Shown here: positions 33,695 through 43,066 of the stretch, piece by piece | Layout of the letters: the number at the start of each line of letters is the position of its first letter | How positions within the stretch are numbered: the first letter of the stretch is position 1 | NCBI GenBank assembly: GCA_964550935.1 | Contig: CAZKBB010000003.1 | Location: forward strand, 1-64,000 | DNA: 64,000 bases | From: JBCBSP01 sp964550935 | GTDB taxonomy: Bacteria; Pseudomonadota; Alphaproteobacteria; Caulobacterales; Maricaulaceae | Reading direction: 5' to 3' | The notes under the pieces: generated by a model | The model's input: only the letters and a program-made list of their open reading frames with translations | Databases searched by the model: none | Told to the model about the DNA's origin: nothing | Program-made: the position numbers and the translations under genes

Positions 33695-35377
33695 ATGACG
33701 GAAAAGAAGAGCCCATCGCGCACCTTGATCGAAGGCCCCTCCCGCGCGCCGGCCCGCGCCATGCTGCGCGCGGCGGGCATGGACGACGCCGCGCTCGCCA
33801 AGCCGATGATCGCCATCGTGAACACCTGGACGACGGTGACGCCGTGCAACATGCACCTGGACGGTCTCGCCAAGCGCGCCAGAGCCGGGATCGAGGCGGC
33901 CGGCGCGACGGCGGTGGACTTCAACACGATCGTGGTCACCGACGGCATCGCCATGGGCACCGAGGGCATGCGCGCCTCGCTGATGAGCCGGGAGGCGATC
34001 GCCGATTCCGCAGAGCTCGCCGTGCGCGGCCATTGTCTGGATGCGGTTCTGTTCCTGGTGGGCTGCGACAAGACCCTGCCCGGCGCGGCGATGGCCGCTG
34101 CGCGTCTCGATCTGCCGAGCGTGGTGCTCTATGGCGGCTCGATCATGCCGGGCAAGCTCGGCGAGAAAAGCGTGACCATCCAGGACGTGTTCGAGGCGGT
34201 CGGCGCGTGCGCGGCCGGCAAGATCACCGAGGACGAGCTGATCGAGGTGGAGAAGGCCGCCTGCCCCGGCGCGGGCGCGTGCGGGGGCCAGTTCACCGCG
34301 AACACCATGGCGCTCGCGCTGACCCTGCTTGGCCTGTCGCCCATGGGGCTGAACGATATCCCGGCCGTGGACCCGGCCAAGCCCGACGCCGCGGAAGAGG
34401 CCGGGCGCCTGGTGGTCGAAGCCTTCAAGGCCGGGCGTAATCCGCGCGCGCTCATCACCCCGACCGCGCTGAGGAACGCCGCCACGGCCGTGACCGCGAC
34501 GGCCGGCTCCACAAACGCGGTGCTGCACCTGCTCGCCATCGCGCGCGAGGCGGGGCTGGCGCGCTCGGACTTCGACATCGACGTGTTCGACACGGTCTCG
34601 CGCGCCACGCCCGTGATCGCCGACCTCAAGCCCGGCGGGCGATACATGGCGCCGGACATGGCCGCGGCCGGGGGCTCGAAGCTGCTGGTCCAGCGCCTGC
34701 AGGCCGCGGGCCTTCTCACCGACGCGCCGACCGTGACCGGTCAAAGCCTGTTCGAGGCCGCCGCGGACGGTAGGGAGACGCCCGGCCAGGACGTGATCTT
34801 GAGCGCGGACAAGCCTTTAAAGTCCCGCGGCGGCTTCGGCGTGCTCTACGGCGATCTCGCCCCTGACGGCTGCGTGGCCAAGCTCGCCGGCCATGACCGG
34901 CTGCAGTTTGAAGGCCCCGCCAAGGTGTTCGATCGCGAGGAGGACTGCTTCGCCGCGGTCAACGAAGGTCGCATCGAGAAGGGCGACATCGTCGTCATTC
35001 GCTATGAAGGCCCCGCCGGCGGGCCGGGCATGCGCGAGATGCTCGCCGTGACCGCCGCGATCCAGGGCGCGGGGCTCGGCGACGACGTGGCGCTGATCAC
35101 CGACGGGCGCTTCTCCGGGGCGACCTACGGCTTCATGGTCGGCCATGTGGCGCCGGAAGCCGCTCACGGCGGACCCGTAGCGCTGGTGCGCGACGGCGAC
35201 CGGATCACGATCGACGTGGAGGCCCGGCGCATCGACGTGGACGCCGATCTCGAGGCGCGCCGCGGCGCGTGGACGCCCTGCCCGCCGCGCTACGCCTCCG
35301 GCGCGTTCGCGAAATACGCAAGGCTCGTGGGCTCGGCCTCGCACGGCGGCGTGACGAGCTTTCCCTTCGAGGACTGA
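33695..35377 (+). CDS. ilvD: dihydroxy-acid dehydratase
   Basis: 560 residues. Iron-sulfur dehydratase of Val, Leu and Ile synthesis. Cluster ligands are in PCNMH (near 49), GCDKTLPG and GAGACGGQFTANTM; the C-terminal DGRFSGATYGFMVGH block is conserved. Same strand, 34 bases after thrC, with no terminator seen between them, so it appears to be the last gene of the thr operon rather than of the ilv operon, placing an Ile/Val enzyme under Thr/Ile attenuation. Confidence 0.96.
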   Translation: MTEKKSPSRTLIEGPSRAPARAMLRAAGMDDAALAKPMIAIVNTWTTVTPCNMHLDGLAKRARAGIEAAGATAVDFNTIVVTDGIAMGTEGMRASLMSREAIADSAELAVRGHCLDAVLFLVGCDKTLPGAAMAAARLDLPSVVLYGGSIMPGKLGEKSVTIQDVFEAVGACAAGKITEDELIEVEKAACPGAGACGGQFTANTMALALTLLGLSPMGLNDIPAVDPAKPDAAEEAGRLVVEAFKAGRNPRALITPTALRNAATAVTATAGSTNAVLHLLAIAREAGLARSDFDIDVFDTVSRATPVIADLKPGGRYMAPDMAAAGGSKLLVQRLQAAGLLTDAPTVTGQSLFEAAADGRETPGQDVILSADKPLKSRGGFGVLYGDLAPDGCVAKLAGHDRLQFEGPAKVFDREEDCFAAVNEGRIEKGDIVVIRYEGPAGGPGMREMLAVTAAIQGAGLGDDVALITDGRFSGATYGFMVGHVAPEAAHGGPVALVRDGDRITIDVEARRIDVDADLEARRGAWTPCPPRYASGAFAKYARLVGSASHGGVTSFPFED

Positions 35378-35405
35378 GGCTGGGATCCGGGCGGCGCGCG
35401 GAGTA

Positions 35406-36200
35406 TTAGGGCTTGCGCCCGGTCACGCCGACCAGCGCCTGATCGGTGAAACGAAAGCCCGGCGTGGCCATGAGCTCTGACACCGGCGCGGCCTCGCGCG
35501 CCACGCCCAGCATCTGCGCGAGCGCGAGATTGTTCTCCGCCATGAACAGCCCCCAGTCGGAGCCGCCTTCGACCGTGCGCTCGAAGCGGTGCGCGGTGAT
35601 GTCGGCGAATCCGAGATCGGCCAGGATCTTCGCGTGGCGCGCGCCCAGGAAGGCATCGAACAGACCCTGGGTTCGCGCGGCCTGCAGCACGGCCTTCGTG
35701 CCCGCGTTGAACACCGCCTCCTCCTGGCCCTGCCCGGCCAGCGCCGCGACGCCTGAACAGTCCAGATCGAACAGGGCGATCGACCCGCCCGGCTTCAGCC
35801 AGCCCGCAAAGGCCGCGATCGCCGCGTCGGGCCGGTCCAGATGCTCGAACAGCAGCCGGGCGTAGGCGAGGTCGAACCGGCCGGCTTCATCGTCAGGGGC
35901 CGAAGCGGCGATGTCGGCCTGTCGCACGCGGACCGGCGCGGCCAACCCAGGCAGGCAGCCCGGATCGATGTCGACGCCGAGGACATCGCCGTCAGACCCG
36001 ACCTCTCCGGCGAACCAGGCCAGCATGGAGCCCGCCCCGGGCCCGGCTTCCAGCACCGCCGCGCCGCGGCGAAGCTGACCGGTTGAGACCAGGACCTCGC
36101 GGGTCCAGGCGTCATAACGCGCTTCAATGCGTGACAGGCGCGCGCGCTCGATGTCGGCCTCGCGCCCGGAGGCGAAATAGCGTGCGGCGTGTTCGCTCAT
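35406..36200 (-). CDS. class I SAM-dependent methyltransferase
   Basis: 264 residues. SAM motif I is VLEAGPGAGSML (about 49-60), acidic post-I GVDIDPG and post-II FDLAYARLLFEHL, then LKPGGSIALFDLD. Small-molecule methyltransferase of unknown substrate. ATG 36200 overlaps the stop of the upstream kinase fusion by 4 bases. Confidence 0.82.
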   Translation of the reverse strand: MSEHAARYFASGREADIERARLSRIEARYDAWTREVLVSTGQLRRGAAVLEAGPGAGSMLAWFAGEVGSDGDVLGVDIDPGCLPGLAAPVRVRQADIAASAPDDEAGRFDLAYARLLFEHLDRPDAAIAAFAGWLKPGGSIALFDLDCSGVAALAGQGQEEAVFNAGTKAVLQAARTQGLFDAFLGARHAKILADLGFADITAHRFERTVEGGSDWGLFMAENNLALAQMLGVAREAAPVSELMATPGFRFTDQALVGVTGRKP

Positions 36201-37756
36201 GGCGCCTCACCCTCTTTGATCAGCGCCGCGCGCGCGGCCTTCAGCGTCTCCTGGGCGGCGCCGTCGGCGCGAATGCGCGTGAACCCCGTCAGATCGCCCA
36301 CATCGTAGGCGAGCTGGCGGCGCACCACCTCGGCGGTCGCGTCCGAGGCGTCGCCCACGCGCGCCTCGACGCGCGCTTCAAGATCCTCAGCGCCCGCCTC
36401 CAGCCAGAGCCCGTCGAAGTCCGCGCCGGCCCGGTTCGCCAGCGCCTCGAAATCCTCGCGCTCCGGCGCGCGCGCGTTGACCGCGTCGATGATTACAACT
36501 CCGCCGGCGTTCAGCCCGGCCCGCGCCTTCTCAAGCAGGCGCTCGTGGACAGCCGCATTCATATCTGCTCCGTATACGGACTCAGGCAGACGCTCGGTCG
36601 GGCCGCGGCCCAGAAGCGCCTTGCGCTCCACGTCGGAGCGAACGACGAGCGCGCCGAACGCGCCGCCCAGCCCCGGCGCCAGCCGGCGCGCCAGCGTCGA
36701 TTTTCCGGTCCCGGACAATCCCCCGAGCGTGACGAGGCGCGCCGGCGGCGCGGCGAGCAATTGCTCGGAAAAGCTGAGCAGGGCGCGGGCTTCTTCGGCC
36801 TTGGCCTCGAACGCCTCGCCGGGGTCGAGCTCGCTTGCACGGTCGGCGGCGACCTTGGCGCGGACCTGGGCGCGCAGGGCCGCGAGCGGCGCCAGCACGG
36901 CGAGCAAGTCGGCCTCCACCGGCGCGGCGCCGTCGAGATAGGCGTTCAGCACCGCGTTCGCGGTCTCGGTCAGGCCGCGCCAGGCCAGATCCATCATCAA
37001 GAAGGCGAGATCGTAGGCGACATCGATCTCGGCCAGCGCGTCGTCGAACTCCAGCGCGTCGAACGCGGCCGGTTCGCCATCGAGCATCACGATATTGCCG
37101 AGGTGAAGATCGCCGTGGCAGCGCCGCACCAGACCACGCGCCGCGCGTGCCTGCAGGACGGGGCGAACCGCCTGGAGCCGGCCGCGCAGCAGCTCCGCCG
37201 CGGCCGCGCCCGCCTCGGGCTCGAAAATGTCCGTGGCCTGAGCGAACTTCTCCGCCCCGCCCTCCAGAACGGACAGCACCTGATCGGCGAAGTCCACGCG
37301 CGGCCGGGTCGGCGCGGCGGCGTGGCTGGCGCGCGCCATGGCGGCCAAAGGATCGGCGAGGTCGAGGCCCACGCGGCCCTTGTCAGCCATCGCGCTGAGC
37401 AGCTGGTCCTGATCGAAGCGGCGCATGCGCACGGCGGTCTCGACCGGCTCGCCCTCGCCGTCGAGCGCGAGCGCGCCGCCGGCCTCGCGGGTGATGCGCG
37501 ACAGGCCGAGATAGAGCGAGGGCGCGGCTGGTTGGTTCAGCTCCATCTCGCGCTCGCAGGCGGCCTCGCGCTTGTCGAAACTTGAAAAGTCCATATACGG
37601 AAAATCGACCGGCTTCTTGATCTTGTAGACCCGGTCGCCGGCCAGGAACACCTTCGCCCCATGGGTCTCGATCACGTCGACGCGCTCGCCGGAAGACAAT
37701 CCGTGCGTGGCGGGATCGCGCATCAAGGCGTCGATGTCTGGATCGAGGTCGGCCAT
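36197..37756 (-). CDS. two-domain phosphotransferase-like / P-loop kinase protein
   Basis: 519 residues. Residues about 15-330 resemble an aminoglycoside phosphotransferase: VYKIKKPVDFPYMDFS at the start and the catalytic CHGDLHLGNIVMLDGEPAAFD. Residues about 355-515 are a P-loop kinase with GLSGTGKST. The combination is a known but poorly characterised family; neither substrate is established. ATG 37756 was chosen since the conserved region begins there. Confidence 0.85.
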   Translation of the reverse strand: MADLDPDIDALMRDPATHGLSSGERVDVIETHGAKVFLAGDRVYKIKKPVDFPYMDFSSFDKREAACEREMELNQPAAPSLYLGLSRITREAGGALALDGEGEPVETAVRMRRFDQDQLLSAMADKGRVGLDLADPLAAMARASHAAAPTRPRVDFADQVLSVLEGGAEKFAQATDIFEPEAGAAAAELLRGRLQAVRPVLQARAARGLVRRCHGDLHLGNIVMLDGEPAAFDALEFDDALAEIDVAYDLAFLMMDLAWRGLTETANAVLNAYLDGAAPVEADLLAVLAPLAALRAQVRAKVAADRASELDPGEAFEAKAEEARALLSFSEQLLAAPPARLVTLGGLSGTGKSTLARRLAPGLGGAFGALVVRSDVERKALLGRGPTERLPESVYGADMNAAVHERLLEKARAGLNAGGVVIIDAVNARAPEREDFEALANRAGADFDGLWLEAGAEDLEARVEARVGDASDATAEVVRRQLAYDVGDLTGFTRIRADGAAQETLKAARAALIKEGEAP

Positions 37757-37827
37757 CAGGCGCAAAGACTTAGCGCGGCGCGCGGCTCGACGCGAGCGCC
37801 TTGCCCCCTCACAGAGCTTGAGGCGGG

Positions 37828-39798
37828 CTACTCCGCCGCGATGGCCGGCGCGGCTTCGACCGGGCGCCAGTCGCGATGGCGTAGCGCGCGGGCGAATCTC
37901 ACCTTGCCCGCCTCCGGCGACAGGGCGCCGTCCTTCCAGGCGACGCGCCCTCCCACGATCGTGCACGCCACCACGCCGTCGGATCGATTGACCAGGCGCT
38001 CATGGTCGTAAGCCTCAGAGTGGACGAACGCCATGTTCGCTTCGGCGTCATAGGCTTCAAGCGCCTTGGGATCGATCACGGCGAGGTCGGCGAGGTCGCC
38101 CACCTCCATCGTGCCCGCCTCGAGCTTCAGGAACTCGGCCGGATCGCGGGTCAGCCGGCGCACCTGACTCGCCACGCGGTCCAGGCCTTCGCTCTGAGCG
38201 ATCTGAAGGCAGCGCAGATTGCCGTCGTAGAAGGCCATGTTGGTGATGTGCGCCCCGGAATCGTTGAAGCCCGGCAGCACCTCGGGATGGTTGAGCAGGG
38301 TCTTGACCGTGTCCTCGTCCCGGTTGGCCGAGACCGTCCACCAGCGCACCCTCGTGTCATAGGTATCGAACAGCCAGAGCATGAAGCCCGGCTCGTCTGC
38401 GGCCTCGTCGGGCATGGAGGCGAAGGCGGCGCGCTCGGCCTCGTCGCGCGCGAAGGCCGGATCGGCGCGCCAGGCGCGATAGCGGTCATGGACCGCCCGG
38501 AACGTCTCGCCCGCCCACACGACCGGCACGCCGGAGTGGAAGACCATCTCGTCAAAGTCGCGATCAAAGGCCAGGCGCTCGGCCTTCATCATGCGCTGCA
38601 GGCGCGCGAGCCCGAACCCGGTCTTGCCGGTCATCCACATCTTCGCGAAGCGCTTGCGGAAGTCCGGATCGGCGAGGATGGCCCTGCGCCCGTCGCGATC
38701 CTCGAGGTCCAGCTCATTGAGCTCGCGCAGCTCGGGGATCTCCTCGGCGAGCGGATTGACCGGCCCGTCCCAGTAGAGCTTGAAGCGGGCGGCGAGCGCC
38801 TGGAAGCGGAAATTGCCTCTTAAGACCGGTGAGTTGAACACCGAGGTCAGAAGCAGGGCGAGCTTTTTCAACGACCGGTTCGAGGCCACGTCCATCGCCG
38901 CCACGGCCGTCACATTGAGCGGCTTGCCGAACAGGCGCCCGGAGGTGAGCAGGAAGTTGCGGAACACCGCGAGCGGTGAATCTTTCGGGGGCGTGGCCTG
39001 CCAGACCCGGTCGCGCTCGCGCAGGATGGCGGTGAGGCGCTTCAGCTCGGAATAGCCGCCGAACTGGCTCGGGATCTTGGTGCGCCGGTTCGGGTCTTCG
39101 GAGAGGAAGTGGAACGGCAGCGCGTCGGTGGAGAAGCCGATATAGCCCTCGTCCATGGCGGTGGAGAGCAGCGCCTCCATGCGCGCCATCTCCTCCGCCG
39201 TCGGATCGCGGGTGACGCTCTCGGTCAGCCCCATCACTTCGGCGCGCAGCATGGAGTGCGGCACCATCGGAACGACGTTGACCCCGAGGGGAAGCGCGTC
39301 GAGATGCTCGTAATACTCAGCCGAGCTGGTCCAGGTGGCCAGGTCCGCCACCTTCTTCAGCACCGGCTTGGGCATGTTCTCCACGCGCGCGAAGCAATCC
39401 ACGATCGGGTCTTCGCCATTGCGGCGCTGAGCCCCGTAGACGACGCCCAGCGAGCAGTTCGACATCAGAACCGTGGTCGTGCCGTGGCGCACCGCTTCGG
39501 ACAGGGCCGGATCCAGCTCCACCTCCAGATCGAAATGGGTGTGGATGTCCAAAAGCCCCGGCGTGACCCACTTGCCTTGCGCGTCGATCACCTCGCCTGC
39601 GCCGGCCGCGCTGAGATTGGCCCCGCGCGCGGCGACCCGGCCGTCCTTGACCGCGACGTCCTCCACGCGCGGCTCGTCGCCGGAGCCGTCGATGACCAGA
39701 CCGTTCTTCACGATGAGATCGTAAGGCGCGCCGGCGCTCTTGGTTGCGCCTGCGTTGGACCCTGCGCCGGCCCCTGCTCCGGACTGCGTTCCAGCCAT
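37828..39798 (-). CDS. N-acyl-D-amino-acid deacylase-like amidohydrolase
   Basis: 656 residues. After a Gly/Ala/Ser-rich tail (1-23) comes the amidohydrolase fold: DLIVKNGLVIDGSG, the metal site DIHTHFDLEVELDP, SNCSLG, and a distal GFNDSGAHITNMAFYD that supplies the catalytic Asp. D-aminoacylase-type members hydrolyse N-acyl D-amino acids. Start ATG 39798 has GGGAGGAG 6 bases upstream; an ATG at 39831 overlaps the upstream gene and lacks this. Confidence 0.87.
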   Translation of the reverse strand: MAGTQSGAGAGAGSNAGATKSAGAPYDLIVKNGLVIDGSGDEPRVEDVAVKDGRVAARGANLSAAGAGEVIDAQGKWVTPGLLDIHTHFDLEVELDPALSEAVRHGTTTVLMSNCSLGVVYGAQRRNGEDPIVDCFARVENMPKPVLKKVADLATWTSSAEYYEHLDALPLGVNVVPMVPHSMLRAEVMGLTESVTRDPTAEEMARMEALLSTAMDEGYIGFSTDALPFHFLSEDPNRRTKIPSQFGGYSELKRLTAILRERDRVWQATPPKDSPLAVFRNFLLTSGRLFGKPLNVTAVAAMDVASNRSLKKLALLLTSVFNSPVLRGNFRFQALAARFKLYWDGPVNPLAEEIPELRELNELDLEDRDGRRAILADPDFRKRFAKMWMTGKTGFGLARLQRMMKAERLAFDRDFDEMVFHSGVPVVWAGETFRAVHDRYRAWRADPAFARDEAERAAFASMPDEAADEPGFMLWLFDTYDTRVRWWTVSANRDEDTVKTLLNHPEVLPGFNDSGAHITNMAFYDGNLRCLQIAQSEGLDRVASQVRRLTRDPAEFLKLEAGTMEVGDLADLAVIDPKALEAYDAEANMAFVHSEAYDHERLVNRSDGVVACTIVGGRVAWKDGALSPEAGKVRFARALRHRDWRPVEAAPAIAAE

Positions 39799-39827
39799 GG
39801 CCGTCTCCTCCCGGCGATGCGCCGTCT

Positions 39828-40739
39828 TCACTCAGCGGCGTTTGCAACAGCGGACTGGAAATCGAGGAACGCGTCAAGAACCCGGCCCGGCGCCTCCCAC
39901 TGGGGATAATGGCCGACGCCGTCGAGCATCACCGTGTCGGGCTGAGGCACAAGCTCGCGATAGCGCTCGACCATGTGGGCGCCGGAGACCGGATCGTCCG
40001 CGCCGTCGATGACGCGAAGGGGGATCTCCGCCTCCACCAGCGCGCCGACCCAGCGCGCCCGGTTCGCCCGGCGCTCGGCGATGTAGCGGATCAGCTTGTG
40101 GCCGATGGGCGGCATGCCCCCTTGCGCCATCAGAAGCGACCAGAAGGCGTCGAGCTCGTCTTTACTCGGCTTGGCGTCTGCGGCGAAGACGAGCGAGAAG
40201 CCGGCGTCGAAGCGCTTACGGCTCATCAGGCGCGAGACGAGCCCGCCGAGCGGGGAGTGCAGGACGCGCTGCATGACGGTGGCGTGGTGGGTCTCGGGAA
40301 ACAGCCCGCCATTGAGGACGCACATCGACTGAAGCGCCGGCCCGCCCTCGGCGCCGTTGAAGCGCGCAAGCAGCTCCTGGGCGACGGTGTCGCCATAGTC
40401 GTGGGCGAGCACGTGACAGCGCTGAACGCCGAGTTCGGCCAGGAGCCCGGCGCACAGATCGGCCTGATCGGCGATGGAATAGGCCCGCGCGCGCGGCTTG
40501 GCGGAGTCCCCGAACCCGATCAGGTCCGGCGCGATCAGGCGATAGCGCTGCGACAGCGCCGCCCAGATGCGCGAGAAGTCCCAGGCCGCGGTCGGAAAGC
40601 CGTGAATGATCAGGAGATCGGGCTTGCCCTCGACCGCCTCGGCCTCGCCGTACCAGGCGATGTCGTTGCCGTCATGGGCATACGCCTTTGCGCCTGCTCG
40701 CCAGGTCTCAAGCGGGATGGGCGCGAAGGCGTCGCTCAT
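39828..40739 (-). CDS. MEST/PEG1-like alpha/beta hydrolase with aspartate nucleophile
   Basis: 303 residues. IHGFPTAAWDFSRIWAAL, then APDLIGFGDSAKP. The nucleophile elbow is LAHDYGD, so the nucleophile is Asp, as in haloalkane dehalogenases and epoxide hydrolases; acid near VIDGADDPV and His in GVGHYPQWE. Overall wording matches the MEST (mesoderm-specific transcript) subgroup. ATG 40739 has GGAG 6 bases upstream. Likely in one unit with the amidohydrolase, 29 bases before it. Confidence 0.85.
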   Translation of the reverse strand: MSDAFAPIPLETWRAGAKAYAHDGNDIAWYGEAEAVEGKPDLLIIHGFPTAAWDFSRIWAALSQRYRLIAPDLIGFGDSAKPRARAYSIADQADLCAGLLAELGVQRCHVLAHDYGDTVAQELLARFNGAEGGPALQSMCVLNGGLFPETHHATVMQRVLHSPLGGLVSRLMSRKRFDAGFSLVFAADAKPSKDELDAFWSLLMAQGGMPPIGHKLIRYIAERRANRARWVGALVEAEIPLRVIDGADDPVSGAHMVERYRELVPQPDTVMLDGVGHYPQWEAPGRVLDAFLDFQSAVANAAE

Positions 40740-40885
40740 GAGCGTCTCCAGGCGGCTGTGACGGCCGAGTTCACCACCGCCCGCGGCGCGCGGCAATCAC
40801 GACCGAAGGCTCAGGCAGCTGGCGAGCTGAGGCCCGCGCGCGTAAGATCAAAGGCGTGGGGGCTGGATCTTGAGGGGGATCGGCC

Positions 40886-41842
40886 ATGGAGTTCGCGAGC
40901 GACCTCGCAGGCCTCGCCGCAGAGGTCTGGCGCGCCGCGCCGGCCCTCGTGCGCTGGGCGGCGATCGGGCTCGCCGGGGTTTATCTCCTCTGGCTTGCGC
41001 TGTTCATCGCGCAAAGCCGCATCATCTACTTCACCGATCCCACGCGCCGCGATCCGGCCGAGCTGGGGCTCGACGCGCGCGAGGAGGAGATCACGACGCC
41101 GGATGGTGAAATGCTGGTGCTCTGGCGCGCCGAGCCGCGCTGGAAGGGCGCGCCGCACGTGGTCTATCTGCACGGCAACCGGCGCGCGCTGTGGCGCCGG
41201 GCGCGCTTCTTCCGGATGTTCCTGGCCGCCGGCTGGGGCTTCACGGCTCTGGCCCATCGCGGCTTCAACGGCTCGACGGGCCGGCCGAGCGAGCGCAACA
41301 ACGTCGCCGACGCGATCCTGGTGTGCGACCACCTGGCCTTGCAGGGCGTCGATCTCGGCTGTGTCACGGTCTATGGAGAATCGCTGGGCTCAGGCACCGC
41401 GGTGCAGACCGCGCTGGCCCGGCCGGTGGGCGGAGTGGTGCTGCACGCGCCCTATGACAGCTTCCGCGATATTGTCCGCGCGCGCACGGGCTGGCTCCTG
41501 CCCCGGCTGGTGTTTCGCGACACCTACGACACGATCCGCCAGATCGGACAGGTTTCAGCGCCCATCTTGTGGATCCACGGCGATGACGACCGGGTGATCC
41601 CGCTCGCGCGCGGGCGCAAGCTCTACGACGCGGCCACCGGGCCGAAATACGCAGCCCTTGTGAAGGGCGCGAACCATTTCGGCATCTACACCCAGCAGGT
41701 CTTCAATCAGCACATCAAGTTCTTCGCAGAAAGCGTGGCGCGCGCCGGCGCGGACCCACGCGCGGACGGCGAGATGAGCGTCATCGACCCGCTGGTGCCC
41801 GAAGAGGACGGCGATCCGGAACTGGACGGGGTGGGGATCTAG
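40886..41842 (+). CDS. membrane-anchored alpha/beta hydrolase (BEM46-like)
   Basis: 318 residues. A transmembrane segment (about 23-44) is followed by a hydrolase domain: VYLHGNRRALWRRARFF, nucleophile in VYGESLGSGTAVQ, acid in IHGDDDRVIP and His in GANHFGIY. Typical of the BEM46/ABHD13-like group of serine hydrolases, natural substrate unknown. GAGGGGGAT precedes ATG 40886. Its TAG stop shares CTAG (41839-41842) with the convergent coq9. Confidence 0.87.
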   Translation: MEFASDLAGLAAEVWRAAPALVRWAAIGLAGVYLLWLALFIAQSRIIYFTDPTRRDPAELGLDAREEEITTPDGEMLVLWRAEPRWKGAPHVVYLHGNRRALWRRARFFRMFLAAGWGFTALAHRGFNGSTGRPSERNNVADAILVCDHLALQGVDLGCVTVYGESLGSGTAVQTALARPVGGVVLHAPYDSFRDIVRARTGWLLPRLVFRDTYDTIRQIGQVSAPILWIHGDDDRVIPLARGRKLYDAATGPKYAALVKGANHFGIYTQQVFNQHIKFFAESVARAGADPRADGEMSVIDPLVPEEDGDPELDGVGI

Positions 41843-42519
41843 ACCCGCGGTCCGAAACCGTAGCGCAGGCGCGCGGCGAGGCCGGCGAGGTCGGGCATGG
41901 AGCCGGTAATCTTGCTCGCCTGCGCCTTCACCTTCTCGAACTGCATGACATTGTCGATGCGCCGGTCGAGGAAGGCCTTGGTCTCGGGCTTGTCGGGATC
42001 GGCCTCGTTGAGCCAGGCCGACAGCGTCGTGGTGTAGACCCCCGACAGGATCGCGCGCTTGGAATAGAAGTTCGCATCGGTCGAGGTGTCGCCGATGGCG
42101 CGCCAGATCATGTCGCTGGTCGCCCACACGAGCCGCGCGCCGAGCGCGCCCGCGTCGGGCAGGAGAAGCCGGGCGCGGGCGCGCTCGGCGGCTTCCTCGT
42201 GGCCGGCGTATTCCTCAAGGCGGATAAGCACGGCCTGGCTGATCTTGTCGCGAATGCGGTTGGCGTCGTTGGCGGCGATTTTGTCTCGCGCGGCGTCGTC
42301 GGCGGTGCGCGACCAGGTCTCGATCAGGTCGAGCACGCCGCCGGGCAGGTAGAGCTGGACCTCGCCCTCGGGCACGCCCGCAGCCTCGGCCGCGCGCGCG
42401 ATCGTCGCCTCGCTCCAGCCGTCGAAGGCGGCCTCGGGCAAAGCCGCATCGAGCAGCCTTGCGCGGACCTGCTCGGCGCGGGTGCGCTTCGGCTTGGGTT
42501 CGCCGGTCTCATCGGTCAT
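41839..42519 (-). CDS. COQ9-family ubiquinone biosynthesis protein
   Basis: 226 residues. N-terminal TetR-like helical region (about 12-60) and the COQ9 signature in the second half: WRAIGDTSTDANFYSKRAILSGVYTTTLSAWL and RRIDNVMQFEKVKAQ. COQ9 is a lipid-binding partner in ubiquinone ring hydroxylation. It could be misread as a TetR regulator because of the shared fold. ubiX lies elsewhere in this window at 51.4-52.0 kb. Confidence 0.88.
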   Translation of the reverse strand: MTDETGEPKPKRTRAEQVRARLLDAALPEAAFDGWSEATIARAAEAAGVPEGEVQLYLPGGVLDLIETWSRTADDAARDKIAANDANRIRDKISQAVLIRLEEYAGHEEAAERARARLLLPDAGALGARLVWATSDMIWRAIGDTSTDANFYSKRAILSGVYTTTLSAWLNEADPDKPETKAFLDRRIDNVMQFEKVKAQASKITGSMPDLAGLAARLRYGFGPRV

Positions 42520-42741
42520 GCGCCCTTACATAGACCGGGCGCCCCGGCGCGTCACGGGCTGGGAACCGCAAAGCCGCTTCGCGCGTATGGACAGGCGCGC
42601 GCACGTGGTGTATTGCCGCCGCCTCATTAAGCGATCCGAGCACGGACGCGGGGGGTGAGACGTCTCTCGCGTGCGTTCATGTGTTACGCTCCGGTCCGGC
42701 CATGTACGGGCGCCGGAGATGAAGGCCAGGGAGAGAGAGCC

Positions 42742-42981
42742 ATCGTCCAGATCGTCGTGCGCGACAACAACGTCGAGCAAGCGCTCAAGGCGTTGAAGAA
42801 GAAGATGCAGCGGGAGGGCACCTTCCGCGAGATGAAGCGCCGGAACCACTACGAAAAGCCCTCCGAGAAACGCGCGCGTCAGAAGGCCGAGGCGATCCGC
42901 CGGGCCCGCAAGCTGGCCCGCAAGCGCGCTCAGCGCGAAGGCCTGTTGCCCAAGAAGGGCGGTGGCCGCGCACGCCGCTAA
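42742..42981 (+). CDS. rpsU: 30S ribosomal protein S21, apparent AUC start
   Basis: 79 residues, beginning at the codon that aligns with the first Met of known S21 proteins: xVQIVVRDNNVEQALKALKK. That codon is ATC (42742-42744), preceded at 8 bases by AGGGAG, a normal ribosome-binding site. The nearest in-frame ATGs are far upstream (42679 and 42655) and would add 21 or 29 residues without similarity or Shine-Dalgarno; a GTG at V5 would lose conserved residues. The alphaproteobacterial basic C-terminus (KLARKRAQREGLLP) is present. A strong terminator follows. Confidence 0.9.
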   Translation: MVQIVVRDNNVEQALKALKKKMQREGTFREMKRRNHYEKPSEKRARQKAEAIRRARKLARKRAQREGLLPKKGGGRARR

Positions 42982-43014
42982 GCGCGTCCGGCCAAGGTCG
43001 CTTGAGACGGATAG

Positions 43015-43048
43015 AAACGCCGCGCCGGCCCGACCGGCGCGGCGTTTT
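43015..43048. terminator. bidirectional intrinsic terminator between rpsU and the ABC permease
   Basis: 14-bp stem with arms 43015-43028 and 43034-43047 and a 5-base loop. T tracts follow on the plus strand (TTTT at 43045) and A tracts precede, so it can act for rpsU and, more weakly, for the convergent permease gene. Confidence 0.85.
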
Positions 43049-43066
43049 GCGTGCGCGCGGCGCCGC

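Noticed and set aside
32846..34744. Long minus-strand ORF (632 codons) opposite thrC-ilvD
   Set aside because: Antisense shadow of two securely identified enzymes, with the low-complexity composition typical of such frames.
41839..42519. TetR-family regulator
   Set aside because: The N-terminus looks TetR-like, but the conserved STDANFYSKRAILSGVYTTTLSAWL block identifies COQ9.
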